Of a stretch of 64,000 nucleotides of DNA, positions 1 through 8,877 are shown in pieces (the stretch's first letter is position 1; each line of letters starts with the position of its first letter). Origin of the DNA: Desmonostoc muscorum FACHB-395 (GTDB lineage: Bacteria > Cyanobacteriota > Cyanobacteriia > Cyanobacteriales > Nostocaceae); NCBI RefSeq assembly GCF_014698035.1, contig NZ_JACJSF010000004.1, forward strand, positions 124,001 to 188,000. The letters are read 5' to 3'. The position numbers and the translations under genes are program-made. The notes beneath the pieces are model-generated. The model searched no databases. It was not told where the DNA came from and saw nothing but the letters and a program-made list of their open reading frames with translations.

Positions 1-102
1 GCCAACAATGCTCTTGATGCACTGGGCAAAGCTAAGGCTTCTTTCATGATCTGCTCAACAGATGACATAATTCCTGAAAGCATAGGACTATCCAGAGTCT
101 AG
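1..102 (+). CDS. Possible 3' end of a gene entering from the left
   Basis: Frame 1 is open from the first base for 33 codons and closes with TAG at 100-102. The translation has a protein-like composition and ends ESIGLSRV. An open run this short can occur by chance, no family is recognised, and the start lies outside the window. It would be convergent with the kinase gene that follows. Confidence 0.25.
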   Translation, partial: ANNALDALGKAKASFMICSTDDIIPESIGLSRV

Positions 103-157
103 CAGGAAAGTAGTAGACGTGGTAGCTTATGGAAAGCCCCTCAGACGCTTACCTGTA

Positions 158-2800
158 TCAGCTTGGCTCGATCAAATCAACGATCGCTTTCACCAATACA
201 TCTGGATCTACTGGTTTAGAAATATGCATTTGAAATCCGGCTGCTAGTGCTTGCTGCTGATTCATTTCGCCTGCATAAGCTGTCAGAGCGATCGCTGGTA
301 CGTGTCCTCCTTCTTGCGGCGATCGCGATCGCACTTCCCGCATCAGCATATAACCGTCTGTCTTTGGCATTCCAATATCACTGATTAAAACATCTGGTAT
401 CGACTCAGACAGCGCTTGTAATGCTTCTTGTGCTGAGGCTACAGAGGTTACTTGTATACCGTAGTCTTGCAAAATGAAGCTCACTAAGTCGCGGATATCT
501 GGTTCATCGTCCACCACTAAAACTTGAGTGTCCGAAAGAAGTGAGGGTTCAGGCTGAGAATCTAAAGACTCATTCTCTTCCCGCCGAACTTGTTCACTTC
601 TCACCAAAAGCGGTAGTTCAACAGTGAAGGTTGCACCCGATCCTTCTCCAGGACTTTCGGCTTGAACTTTTCCCCCGTGCATTTCTACAACCTTACGCAC
701 GATCGCTAATCCTAAACCTAGTCCGCCAAATGTGCGTGTAGTTGTGCCATCAGCTTGGCGAAAGTAATCAAACACGAATGGTAAAAAGTCTGGGTTAATT
801 CCCTTACCTGTATCGCTGACTTGAATTTGAATCTGATTACTAGCTTCCATGAGTCGAATTCCTACTCGTCCTCCGGTTGGTGTAAATTTTACCGCATTAG
901 AAAGCAGATTCCACACAACTTGCTGGAGCCGATTTGGATCGCCCATAACTTGTCCTAAACTGGCATCAAATATGGTCTGAATTTGAATTGACTTAGCTTC
1001 TGCTGCTAGCCGTACCGTTTCTAATGCTGCCTCAACTACCATTACCAAGTTCACTGGACAGATATTTAAGTTTAATTTTCCTTGGAGAATGCGAGACACA
1101 TCCAACAAATCTTCGATTAACTGGGTTTGTAACTTGGCGTTGCGTTCAATGGTTTCTAAGGCGCGGTTAGTGGTTTGTTCATCAAACTTGCGACTCCGTA
1201 ACATTTTCGACCATCCCAGGATAGGGTTGAGTGGGGTTCGCAGTTCATGAGAGAGAACCGCCAGAAACTCATCTTTAATTTGGTTGGCGATCTCTGCTTC
1301 TTGGCGTGCTGTTCTTTCGCATTGGAGGAGGCGATCGCATTCGTTTTCGGCCAATTTGCGATCAGTAATATCTAGTACAAAAGCAACACCATGATCTTGG
1401 GAGTCATTCAGCAAGGCTATCCCCAAAACAATTGGTACTCGCTTACCATTGCGGTGGATGTACTCTTTCTCGTAAATTTTTGAAACTCCAGTGGTTTGCA
1501 CCTCTAAAATGGCGCGATCGTCTAAATACTTGTATTCAATAGGAGTGAGTTCTCGCCAATTAACTTTACCTAAAAGAGTAAACTCCTCATGAGTGTAGCC
1601 AGCTAGTTGAAGAAAGGCATCATTGGCATCAATAACGAAGCCATTTACATTCCAAAAAGCAACCCCGATTAGGTTAGACTCAAACAAACGCCGAAATCGA
1701 GCTTCACTTTCGCGTAATGATTTTTCTGCCCGTTTGTGTTCGGTAATATCACGAGAAACAGTAATTACACCTTCAATACTTTGGTTTAAATTCCGTAATG
1801 GTGTCAGAATATATTCATAATAATGTACCCCATCAGCAGTTACATACTTACACTCATCCTTGATTGGCTGCCCAGTTTTTATCACAGCTTTTAGTTGATT
1901 ATCTACCTGTTCTACAAGGTCTTTGGGTAAATCCAGTTCTTGCAAAGTTTTTCCGACAATATCCTGGGGTTTAAAACCTAATATAGTAGCTGCATCACGA
2001 CTAACATACTGATAGCAACCTCTGCGATTAAAGATATAAATGTGATCCACTGAGGCGGTGAGGATGGCATTTAAAATATTTGCCTGTTCTTGGACTTGTG
2101 TGGTTAGTTCGCGAGTACTTTCTTCAGCCTGTTTGCACACAGTCGTTTCCATACAAACACCGATCATTCGCACCGCTTTTCCCTGCTGGTCATAGATAAA
2201 TTTTCCCTTGGCAGAAATCCAATGTACACTTTGGTCTGAGCGAATTATCCGAAATTCATCGTTGTAGTCAGTTTTTTGTGCCAAAGCGTAGCCAATCCGT
2301 TGCATTACAGATTGCTTGTCTTCAGGATAAACGCACTTTTGAAACGTTTCATAAGGGCCATCAAAACTACTTGGAAGTAGACCAAAAAGCAGTTCATAAT
2401 TTTCAGACCAAATGACTTGATTGGTTAAAATATTCCAATCCCATAAGCCCATCTGAGAAACATCTAAAGCTAGCCTCAGCCGTTCTTCACTATTTTTCAG
2501 GATTACTTCTAACTGCTGTCGCTGTGCAATTTCTTGTTGGAGTTGCTCTAAAGTCACTGCCACATCTGTTGTCACATTAAAGCCTGTAGACTTCTCCTGC
2601 TCCAGATGGCATTCAATCTCATATTCTAAAACTGAAATATGCGAACTTTGTGCCGATGTTGCCAGTTTTCTTAATTGCTCTTCTAGTGCTACTTGCCTTT
2701 GCTGATAAAATATTTCTGCTTGCTCTAACTCAGCTACACGCTGCCGTAAAACCGCTAATTCATCAGTAAGTTTAGAATTAATTTTATCAACATTTGGCAT
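158..2800 (-). CDS. PAS-domain hybrid histidine kinase with C-terminal receiver
   Basis: A soluble sensor kinase of 880 residues; no membrane segment is visible. Order: N-terminal coiled coil (about 5-60), three PAS/PAC modules (about 105-230, 240-360, 365-485), HisKA with phospho-acceptor His518 in LSHELRTPLNPILGW, HATPase_c (NLLSNAVKFTP at about 632, DTGKGI, GGLGLGLAI at about 692-700), and a receiver domain with phospho-acceptor Asp808 (SDIGMP). The third PAS module, kinase core and receiver closely resemble those of the 1245-aa kinase at 50098-53835, so the two are paralogues. The signal is unknown; PAS domains commonly sense redox, light or small ligands. No partner regulator is adjacent, so output may pass through the fused receiver. 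Confidence 0.93.
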   Translation of the reverse strand: MPNVDKINSKLTDELAVLRQRVAELEQAEIFYQQRQVALEEQLRKLATSAQSSHISVLEYEIECHLEQEKSTGFNVTTDVAVTLEQLQQEIAQRQQLEVILKNSEERLRLALDVSQMGLWDWNILTNQVIWSENYELLFGLLPSSFDGPYETFQKCVYPEDKQSVMQRIGYALAQKTDYNDEFRIIRSDQSVHWISAKGKFIYDQQGKAVRMIGVCMETTVCKQAEESTRELTTQVQEQANILNAILTASVDHIYIFNRRGCYQYVSRDAATILGFKPQDIVGKTLQELDLPKDLVEQVDNQLKAVIKTGQPIKDECKYVTADGVHYYEYILTPLRNLNQSIEGVITVSRDITEHKRAEKSLRESEARFRRLFESNLIGVAFWNVNGFVIDANDAFLQLAGYTHEEFTLLGKVNWRELTPIEYKYLDDRAILEVQTTGVSKIYEKEYIHRNGKRVPIVLGIALLNDSQDHGVAFVLDITDRKLAENECDRLLQCERTARQEAEIANQIKDEFLAVLSHELRTPLNPILGWSKMLRSRKFDEQTTNRALETIERNAKLQTQLIEDLLDVSRILQGKLNLNICPVNLVMVVEAALETVRLAAEAKSIQIQTIFDASLGQVMGDPNRLQQVVWNLLSNAVKFTPTGGRVGIRLMEASNQIQIQVSDTGKGINPDFLPFVFDYFRQADGTTTRTFGGLGLGLAIVRKVVEMHGGKVQAESPGEGSGATFTVELPLLVRSEQVRREENESLDSQPEPSLLSDTQVLVVDDEPDIRDLVSFILQDYGIQVTSVASAQEALQALSESIPDVLISDIGMPKTDGYMLMREVRSRSPQEGGHVPAIALTAYAGEMNQQQALAAGFQMHISKPVDPDVLVKAIVDLIEPS

Positions 2801-2976
2801 TTGAATAAACCGCTAACAACTAAAAAGAACACCGACTTGAAGAGTAGGCATACCCTAGTTTTAGCAGTATGAATTTTAAAGCTAAAAAATGCAATCCATC
2901 CAAAGGCACATAAGAGTTTTAGCCAAAAGATATCCTCTGGTATTTAAGAGCCATGTCTAAAGATAAGACAAATCAA

Positions 2977-3678
2977 TTATCTCTTCAATCGCATGAAAGC
3001 CACACCACTGAATAATCCCACAATCTGCCCCCAGAAGACAACACCCGATTGATTTACGCCAATGGGGGGAATATTTAAACTGCCGATACCATAAAATAAC
3101 TGTTGCACAAACCACCAAAATATATAGACAAAGGCGGGAAGTTCGATAGGAATATACACAATAATTAACGGCAAAATAGTATCAATTTTAGCTTTAGGAA
3201 ACTTCATAATGTATGCCCCTAAAATAGCTGCGATCGCGCCATTGCCCCCAATTAATGGTACTGTCAAACTCGGTGCAGCTAGAATTTGTACGACCCCTGT
3301 TAAGATGCCAGCCGCCAGATAAAATCCGAGATAGCGTCTGTGTCCCAAGATATTTTCTACAGTTTTACCAAAAACCCACAGAAATAGTAGATTTCCCAAT
3401 ATCTGGCTAAAACTACCGTGCAGAAATATTCCAAAAAGTAGTGAAAATACCCGCCAAATTACAATTATCCAAGCAGCAGAGTTGTTGAAGAAGAATACAT
3501 TTGTAATCGCCCCACTAATCTGGGCTGGAATCACACCCCAACTATTGACAAAAGGGCCCAAAGTATCACTAAATTCTAGTTGAATTTCCCATAAAAATAC
3601 GGCAATATTAATGCCAATTAGCCAATAATTAATAATCGGCTTATTCCAACAACGAATATTATCACTAATAGGAATCAT
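2977..3678 (-). CDS. Rhomboid-fold membrane protein lacking catalytic residues
   Basis: A polytopic membrane protein of 233 residues with the rhomboid signatures HGSFSQILGN (87-96) and GGNGAIAAILGAY (144-156) and a final segment GVVFWGQIVGLFSG. In active rhomboid proteases the second motif is GxSG and the last helix carries a His after the Trp-Ala pair. Here the nucleophile position is Asn146 and the His position is Gln218, so both members of the Ser-His dyad appear replaced. It is most likely a pseudoprotease that binds or escorts membrane proteins. The family fold is well supported; function is inferred. It stands alone between a sensor kinase and a Ser/Thr kinase gene. Confidence 0.82.
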   Translation of the reverse strand: MIPISDNIRCWNKPIINYWLIGINIAVFLWEIQLEFSDTLGPFVNSWGVIPAQISGAITNVFFFNNSAAWIIVIWRVFSLLFGIFLHGSFSQILGNLLFLWVFGKTVENILGHRRYLGFYLAAGILTGVVQILAAPSLTVPLIGGNGAIAAILGAYIMKFPKAKIDTILPLIIVYIPIELPAFVYIFWWFVQQLFYGIGSLNIPPIGVNQSGVVFWGQIVGLFSGVAFMRLKR

Positions 3679-3717
3679 ATAAATTTGTCATTGGTCATTA
3701 GTCATTGGTCACTTGTA

Positions 3718-3772
3718 CTGAGCGTATCGCTACAAAAGCTCCGCTAACGCATAGCCTCTCGTAGAGAAGTAT
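3718..3772. repeat. Nostoc-type small dispersed repeat in a tandem-repeat tract
   Basis: The tract around 3686-3800 consists of TCATTGGTCATTAGT-like reiterations. A GC-rich unit (GCTACAAAAGCTCCGCTAACGC then CTCTCGTAGAGAAG) sits inside it and appears to interrupt the reiterations. The same CTCGTAGAGAAG module recurs at 56340-56353. It is probably non-coding; the region also precedes the Ser/Thr kinase gene. Confidence 0.55.
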
Positions 3773-3892
3773 TAGTCATTAGTTATTAGTTATTCTCCCC
3801 CTGCCTCCCCTGCCTACCCTCCCTCCCCCTATCTTCCTTAACGTGTGGCAAGATTGAAATCAGATCGCATCGCACTTAAGTAGGCAAACGAG

Positions 3893-6022
3893 ATGCTAGG
3901 AAACACACTTGTTGGAAGATACCAAATTATTAGTAACTTGGGAGGAGGGGGTTTTGGTGAAACCTTTGTTGCTTATGATACTCAATTACCCGGTTCACCT
4001 CAATGTGTGGTCAAAAAACTCAAACCCCAGGCAAACGATCCGGTAACTTTAGAGACGGCTAGGCGTTTATTTGATACAGAAGCACAAGTTCTGTATAAAT
4101 TAGGAACTTACGATCGCATTCCCCAACTTTTAGCTTATTTTGAGGAAAATGCCGAATTTTATCTCGTACAGGAATTGATTGAAGGTCATGACCTGAGTCA
4201 AGAATTAATACCAGGTAAAACCCTTAGCCAAGAGCAAGTAATTTCACTTTTACAAGAACTTTTGACAATTCTAGAATTTGTACATCAACAGAATGTAATT
4301 CACCGTGATGTCAATCCCCGAAATATCCTCAGACGACACCCGGATGGCAAATTAATCTTAATTGATTTTGGTGCGGTTAAACAAATTACTACCCAAGTAA
4401 TTACTCCCGAAGGTTCAACTAAAGGTACTGTTGCCATAGGTACGCCTGGATATATTCCTGGGGAACAAGCTCATGGTACGCCAAAATTAAGCAGTGATAT
4501 CTATGCTACGGGAATCATTGCTATTCAAGCTCTCACTGGATTATTACCAGAGGAAATAATAAAAGATGCTGAGACTAATGAAATTATCTGGCGCGATAAA
4601 GCCACAGTCACGCCAGAATTTGCTCAATTCTTAGATAAAATGGTGTGCTACGACTTTCGACAGCGCTATCCTTCGGCTACAGTAGCATTAAAAGCACTGA
4701 AAGAGTTAACACTACCTCCGGTCGAAACAATAGCGTTAACTCCTATTTCTCTACCCAAAAATATAACCAAACCACAACCGAAAAAAGGCATTTTAGGTAA
4801 AGTTTTACTAACAATATTTTTAGTTGGAATAAGTGGAGTTGCATCAATATTTATTTTTAATCACATTAATTCAAATAACGCTATAGAATTATCCAAACAA
4901 GGAAATACACTTTTTGATTTGCAACGTTATCAAGACGCATTAGAAGTATATGAAAAAGCCGTTAATATTAGACCAGATTATCCTCAAGGATGGAATGGCC
5001 AAGGCAAAACGCTGTATAAATTAAAAAAATCGAAAGAAGCATTAGCTGCGTATGATAGAGCAATCCAAATTAAGCCAGATTATTTTGAAGCTTGGAGTGG
5101 ACGCGGTTTTGTCTTGGCAAGTTTACAGCGATATCAAGAAGCGATCGCATCTTTTGACAAAGCCTTACAATTAGATAATGAAAGCTCGGAAGTCTGGAAT
5201 GCTAAGGGTGAAGCTTTTAGTAACTTAAAGCAATATGACCAAGCAATTAAAGCCTATGAAAAAGCGATTGAATTAAAATCAGATAATTATGAAGCTTGGT
5301 ACAAGAAAGGATTAGCTTTACAGAATTCTAACCGATATGAAGAAGCGATCGCAGCATACCAAAAAGTCGTTGACTTAAAACCAGACTATGAACAAGCTTG
5401 GTATAATCTGGGTAATGGGCTAGTTAATTTGCAACGCTATCAAGATGCGTTCAACGCTTATGATAAAGCTGTACAATACAAGTCAAATTATTATCAAGCC
5501 TGGTTTTCAAGAGGTAATACCCTACTCAACTTGCGACGTTATCCAGAAGCAATTGAATCTTTTAATCAAGTAATTAAATATAATCCTAGTAACTATCAAG
5601 CATGGTATAACTTGGGCTGGTCGCTGCATCAAAATCAGCGCTATGAAGAAGCAATCAAAGCTTACAATAAAGCTGCGACACTTAAACCAAGAGACTATCA
5701 GCTTTGGTACAATCTGGGAAATTCACAATACATTTTGCAAAAATACGAAGATGCGATCGCATCTTATAATAAAGCAGTTCGTTATAAACCAGACCATTCT
5801 GAAAGCTGGTATAGCAGAGGCAATGCTCTACTAAATTTGAAAAGGTTTCAAGATGCGATCGCGTCTTACGATCAAGCAATAAAATACAAGCCTAATTACC
5901 AACAAGCTATAGACGGTCGCAATCAAGCCCAGATTCAACTGCAATCCGAGAAACCTAAGCCGATAATTGTGCCAGTTATTCCAGTTCCTAATCCTATTAA
6001 TCCACCGCAGACAACGCCCTAA
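3893..6022 (+). CDS. Membrane-anchored Ser/Thr protein kinase with ten TPR repeats
   Basis: A 709-residue protein. Residues 1-275 form a Hanks-type kinase: glycine loop LGGGGFGETF (about 16-25), VVKK lysine at about 41, catalytic loop HRDVNPRN (137-144) and DFG at 158-160. A basic linker precedes one membrane span (about 300-325), then about ten tandem 34-residue TPR units to about residue 690 and a Pro-rich tail. Kinase-TM-TPR architecture is common in filamentous cyanobacteria; the TPRs probably recruit partners. One oddity is the Asn at 141, where HRDxKxxN kinases have Lys. That residue normally contacts the ATP gamma-phosphate, so activity may be altered. The ATG start is preceded by a weak purine stretch. 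Confidence 0.92.
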   Translation: MLGNTLVGRYQIISNLGGGGFGETFVAYDTQLPGSPQCVVKKLKPQANDPVTLETARRLFDTEAQVLYKLGTYDRIPQLLAYFEENAEFYLVQELIEGHDLSQELIPGKTLSQEQVISLLQELLTILEFVHQQNVIHRDVNPRNILRRHPDGKLILIDFGAVKQITTQVITPEGSTKGTVAIGTPGYIPGEQAHGTPKLSSDIYATGIIAIQALTGLLPEEIIKDAETNEIIWRDKATVTPEFAQFLDKMVCYDFRQRYPSATVALKALKELTLPPVETIALTPISLPKNITKPQPKKGILGKVLLTIFLVGISGVASIFIFNHINSNNAIELSKQGNTLFDLQRYQDALEVYEKAVNIRPDYPQGWNGQGKTLYKLKKSKEALAAYDRAIQIKPDYFEAWSGRGFVLASLQRYQEAIASFDKALQLDNESSEVWNAKGEAFSNLKQYDQAIKAYEKAIELKSDNYEAWYKKGLALQNSNRYEEAIAAYQKVVDLKPDYEQAWYNLGNGLVNLQRYQDAFNAYDKAVQYKSNYYQAWFSRGNTLLNLRRYPEAIESFNQVIKYNPSNYQAWYNLGWSLHQNQRYEEAIKAYNKAATLKPRDYQLWYNLGNSQYILQKYEDAIASYNKAVRYKPDHSESWYSRGNALLNLKRFQDAIASYDQAIKYKPNYQQAIDGRNQAQIQLQSEKPKPIIVPVIPVPNPINPPQTTP

Positions 6023-6029
6023 TACACTC

Positions 6030-6213
6030 AGGACTTACACAAAGTAATGAAAAAACGAACCGCATAGACGCGGAGCGGCTACTCTTCGAGAACGCCAAGG
6101 GCGAACCCGCAGGGTAGGACGCATACTCCTACGGAGAAGCAAGCTACGCGCAGTGTCTCGTCAGAGAAGGACACAAAGGAATAAGAGTTTGAGAGAGTTA
6201 TTGCGTAAGTCCT
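6030..6213. mobile_element. MITE-like element with AGGACTTAC ends and nested GC-rich repeats
   Basis: Starts AGGACTTAC (6030-6038) and ends with its inverse GTAAGTCCT (6205-6213). Inside, 6055-6175 holds several GC-rich dispersed-repeat modules, including GAACGCCAAGGGCGAA, whose reverse complement also occurs in the hairpin of the MITE at 44611-44825. No open reading frame is supported. Related AGGACTTACGCAA-type sequence is at 38640-38735. Confidence 0.55.
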
Positions 6214-6220
6214 AACACTA

Positions 6221-6251
6221 AACAATTCGTAATTATTAATTACGAATTGTT
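6221..6251. repeat. Perfect palindrome, 14-bp arms
   Basis: AACAATTCGTAATT, a 3-nt loop and the exact inverse arm. It could serve as a bidirectional transcription terminator after the kinase gene, although it lacks a long T run. The rest of 6252-6450 is AT-rich leader of the next gene, with no further structure recognised. Confidence 0.6.
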
Positions 6252-6450
6252 AATAACACTTCTTCTAGCCAATAATTGGAATTTTAGTTGATTTTAAAGA
6301 ATATTTTGAGATCGTAATTTATAATTCGTGGCATTACTATAAATTTCTTGTTTATTTTACCAAAAGCTGTGAGCATCGGTAACTTCTTGGGCAATCTAAA
6401 GATAACCTAGAATTTTTTATTACCGAACTATGCGATTAAGGAGCTAACCC

Positions 6451-8877
6451 TTGATACAACCAAACTCCAGTCTATCAGCAACTAATAGAGAAAATCATCC
6501 TTTACGAAATTTACTAATTCGATTTATTCTTGGTGGTACTACCCTTATAGTCAGTATTTCTGCCTATTTCAGCTATCAAGCCACTAGAAATCTGATGCTC
6601 AAAGATTTGAGACATAGTGCTTTTTTAGAGGTACAGAGAGGGGGTGATGAAATTGAAGAGTGGTTACATCTTCGCCAAGCGGAGGTACAAACCCTGGCTA
6701 ATACTTTAACTGTCCGCTCCTTAAACTGGTCTGTAGCAGAACCCTATTTAAAGTCAGAAGTCAAGCGGATCAATGAATTTTTCTTTTTCCAAATAGTTAA
6801 CCCAGATGGTTCATTTTCTAATACAAAAGTTGGTCGATCCAATAAAAATATTCAGGATCGAGACTTCTTTCAAAAAGCAATTGCAGGAAAGAGCAATATT
6901 TCCGATCCCTTTATTAGCCGTTCAACAGGAATTCCTTTAATAGCGATCGCCACCCCAATCTCTTCAAATTCTGCTAGCAGCAGTTCACCGATTGGAGTTT
7001 TCCACGGCAATGTGAGAGTCGATCACATTGCAGAGGTTGTTAATTCCCTGCAATACGGCACGAACAGCTATGCTTTTGCTCTCAATTCGCAAGGACAAGC
7101 GATCGTTCACCCTAACTCGGCGTTGATGTCAACCGTAGAAAAACCTGCACCCAGCCTGTTGAAAATTGGCGATCGCAATTTAAATGCGATCGCTCAGAGG
7201 ATGGTAAACAAACAACAGGGAATTGAGTTAATGGAAATTGACGGCACTAAACAGTATGTCGCTTATCTGCCGTTGCAAGCTGCTAATTGGTCTGTAGCTT
7301 TGGTGATTCCCCGCCAAAATATCGAATCTCGATTGCAATTCCTCGATTTGATTGCCTTAATTGTCGGTGGACTGACACTCACCATGATTACTGTCTTGTG
7401 GCAAGTGCAAGCATTTGAACAACGTGAACTGAAAAAATCTAAAGCTGCGGCTGATACAGCCAACCATGCTAAAAGCGAATTTTTAGCTAACATGAGTCAT
7501 GAACTGCGAACACCTTTAAATGGCATTCTCGGTTGTGCCCAAATTTTGCTACGTTCCGCAGCTTTACCTAAGCAAGAGCTATATCACGTCAATATTATTG
7601 AACAATGTGGCTCTCATCTGCTGACTTTAATTAATGACATTTTGGATCTCTCCAAAATTGAAGCGAAAAAGCTAGAATTGCATCCTTATGATGTGCATTT
7701 CCCTTCCTTTCTTCAAGGAATTGTCGAAATCTGCCACATTCGGGCAAAACAAAAGGGCATTTCGTTTATTTATAAACCACCGATTAACTTGCCTACAGGG
7801 GTTTATGTCGATGTCAAAAGATTACGTCAGGTACTATTGAATCTGCTGGGAAATGCCATCAAATTTACAGATGAAGGTCAGGTTACTTTCAATATTGAAG
7901 TAATCGATCAACCTTCCAATGATGGGCAGATAATGAAACATCGCCTTCGCTTTAATGTAGAAGATACAGGAATTGGGATAACTCCCGCAGAATTGAGCCA
8001 AATTTTCTTACCATTTGAACAAGTAGGCGAGAAAAAGCGCCAAGCTGAAGGTACAGGGCTGGGTTTAGCTATTACTCGGCAGTTGGTACAAATGATGGGT
8101 AGCGATATCCATGTTCAGAGTCAAATTGGTAAGGGTAGCAGCTTTTCGTTTGAGTTAGAGATACCCGAAGCGACTGACTGGGTACAATCTGCGATGACTG
8201 CCTCAGAGAAACAAATCATTGGCTTTGAGGGTGGCCCCTACACCATCCTGATGGTTGACGATCGCTGGGAGAATCGCACAGTGATTACAAACTTACTGCA
8301 ACCACTGGGTTTTAATGTGGTTGAAGCCAGCAACGGTAAAGAAGGTTTAGAAATAGCGATCGCCCTCAAGCCAAACTTAATCATCACAGATTTGCTGATG
8401 CCAGAAATGGATGGGTTTGAATTAATTAAACACCTGCGTCACACTTCAGAAATTCAGGATGTATTAATTATCGTTTCTTCAGCTAGTGTCTTTGAAGCTG
8501 ACCAAAATCGCAGTCTGCAAGCTGGAGGTAATGCTTTCTTGAGCAAACCCATACAAGTAGATGAATTATTGCATCAACTAGAACAATACTTAAATTTGGT
8601 ATGGATTTACAAGCAATCTCAGCCTGATGGAGAAAAAGCCAAAGAAGCAACGACAGCAACTACTCAATTAACCTCTCCTTCTCCCCAGGTGTTGCAAGAA
8701 CTAACCACTTTAGCCAGTAAAGGTAACTTCAATGCCATTCTCAAGTGGGCCGATCAACTAGAAGAAACAGATACAAATTTTGCACCATTTGCTAATGAAT
8801 TACGTCAGCTAGCAAGGCAATTTGATGAAGATTTAATTATAAATTTTTTGACTAAATATGCGGTGGAAACGGTATGA
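6451..8877 (+). CDS. Cache-domain hybrid histidine kinase with receiver
   Basis: Membrane sensor kinase of 808 residues. TM1 (about 20-42), an extracytoplasmic double-Cache-like region (about 45-295, including the DRDFFQKAIAGK type motif), TM2 (about 298-320), HisKA with His350 (NMSHELRTPLNGIL), HATPase_c (NLLGNAIKFTDEG, GTGLGLAI), and a receiver with Asp647 (ITDLLMPEMDG). A C-terminal helical tail of about 90 residues follows. The start is TTG at 6451, chosen because AAGGAG (6438-6443) lies at ideal spacing and the first membrane helix follows. Its last four bases (ATGA) overlap the next gene, so the two are translationally coupled and probably form one phosphorelay. Cache domains bind small extracellular ligands; which one is unknown. 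Confidence 0.92.
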   Translation: MIQPNSSLSATNRENHPLRNLLIRFILGGTTLIVSISAYFSYQATRNLMLKDLRHSAFLEVQRGGDEIEEWLHLRQAEVQTLANTLTVRSLNWSVAEPYLKSEVKRINEFFFFQIVNPDGSFSNTKVGRSNKNIQDRDFFQKAIAGKSNISDPFISRSTGIPLIAIATPISSNSASSSSPIGVFHGNVRVDHIAEVVNSLQYGTNSYAFALNSQGQAIVHPNSALMSTVEKPAPSLLKIGDRNLNAIAQRMVNKQQGIELMEIDGTKQYVAYLPLQAANWSVALVIPRQNIESRLQFLDLIALIVGGLTLTMITVLWQVQAFEQRELKKSKAAADTANHAKSEFLANMSHELRTPLNGILGCAQILLRSAALPKQELYHVNIIEQCGSHLLTLINDILDLSKIEAKKLELHPYDVHFPSFLQGIVEICHIRAKQKGISFIYKPPINLPTGVYVDVKRLRQVLLNLLGNAIKFTDEGQVTFNIEVIDQPSNDGQIMKHRLRFNVEDTGIGITPAELSQIFLPFEQVGEKKRQAEGTGLGLAITRQLVQMMGSDIHVQSQIGKGSSFSFELEIPEATDWVQSAMTASEKQIIGFEGGPYTILMVDDRWENRTVITNLLQPLGFNVVEASNGKEGLEIAIALKPNLIITDLLMPEMDGFELIKHLRHTSEIQDVLIIVSSASVFEADQNRSLQAGGNAFLSKPIQVDELLHQLEQYLNLVWIYKQSQPDGEKAKEATTATTQLTSPSPQVLQELTTLASKGNFNAILKWADQLEETDTNFAPFANELRQLARQFDEDLIINFLTKYAVETV

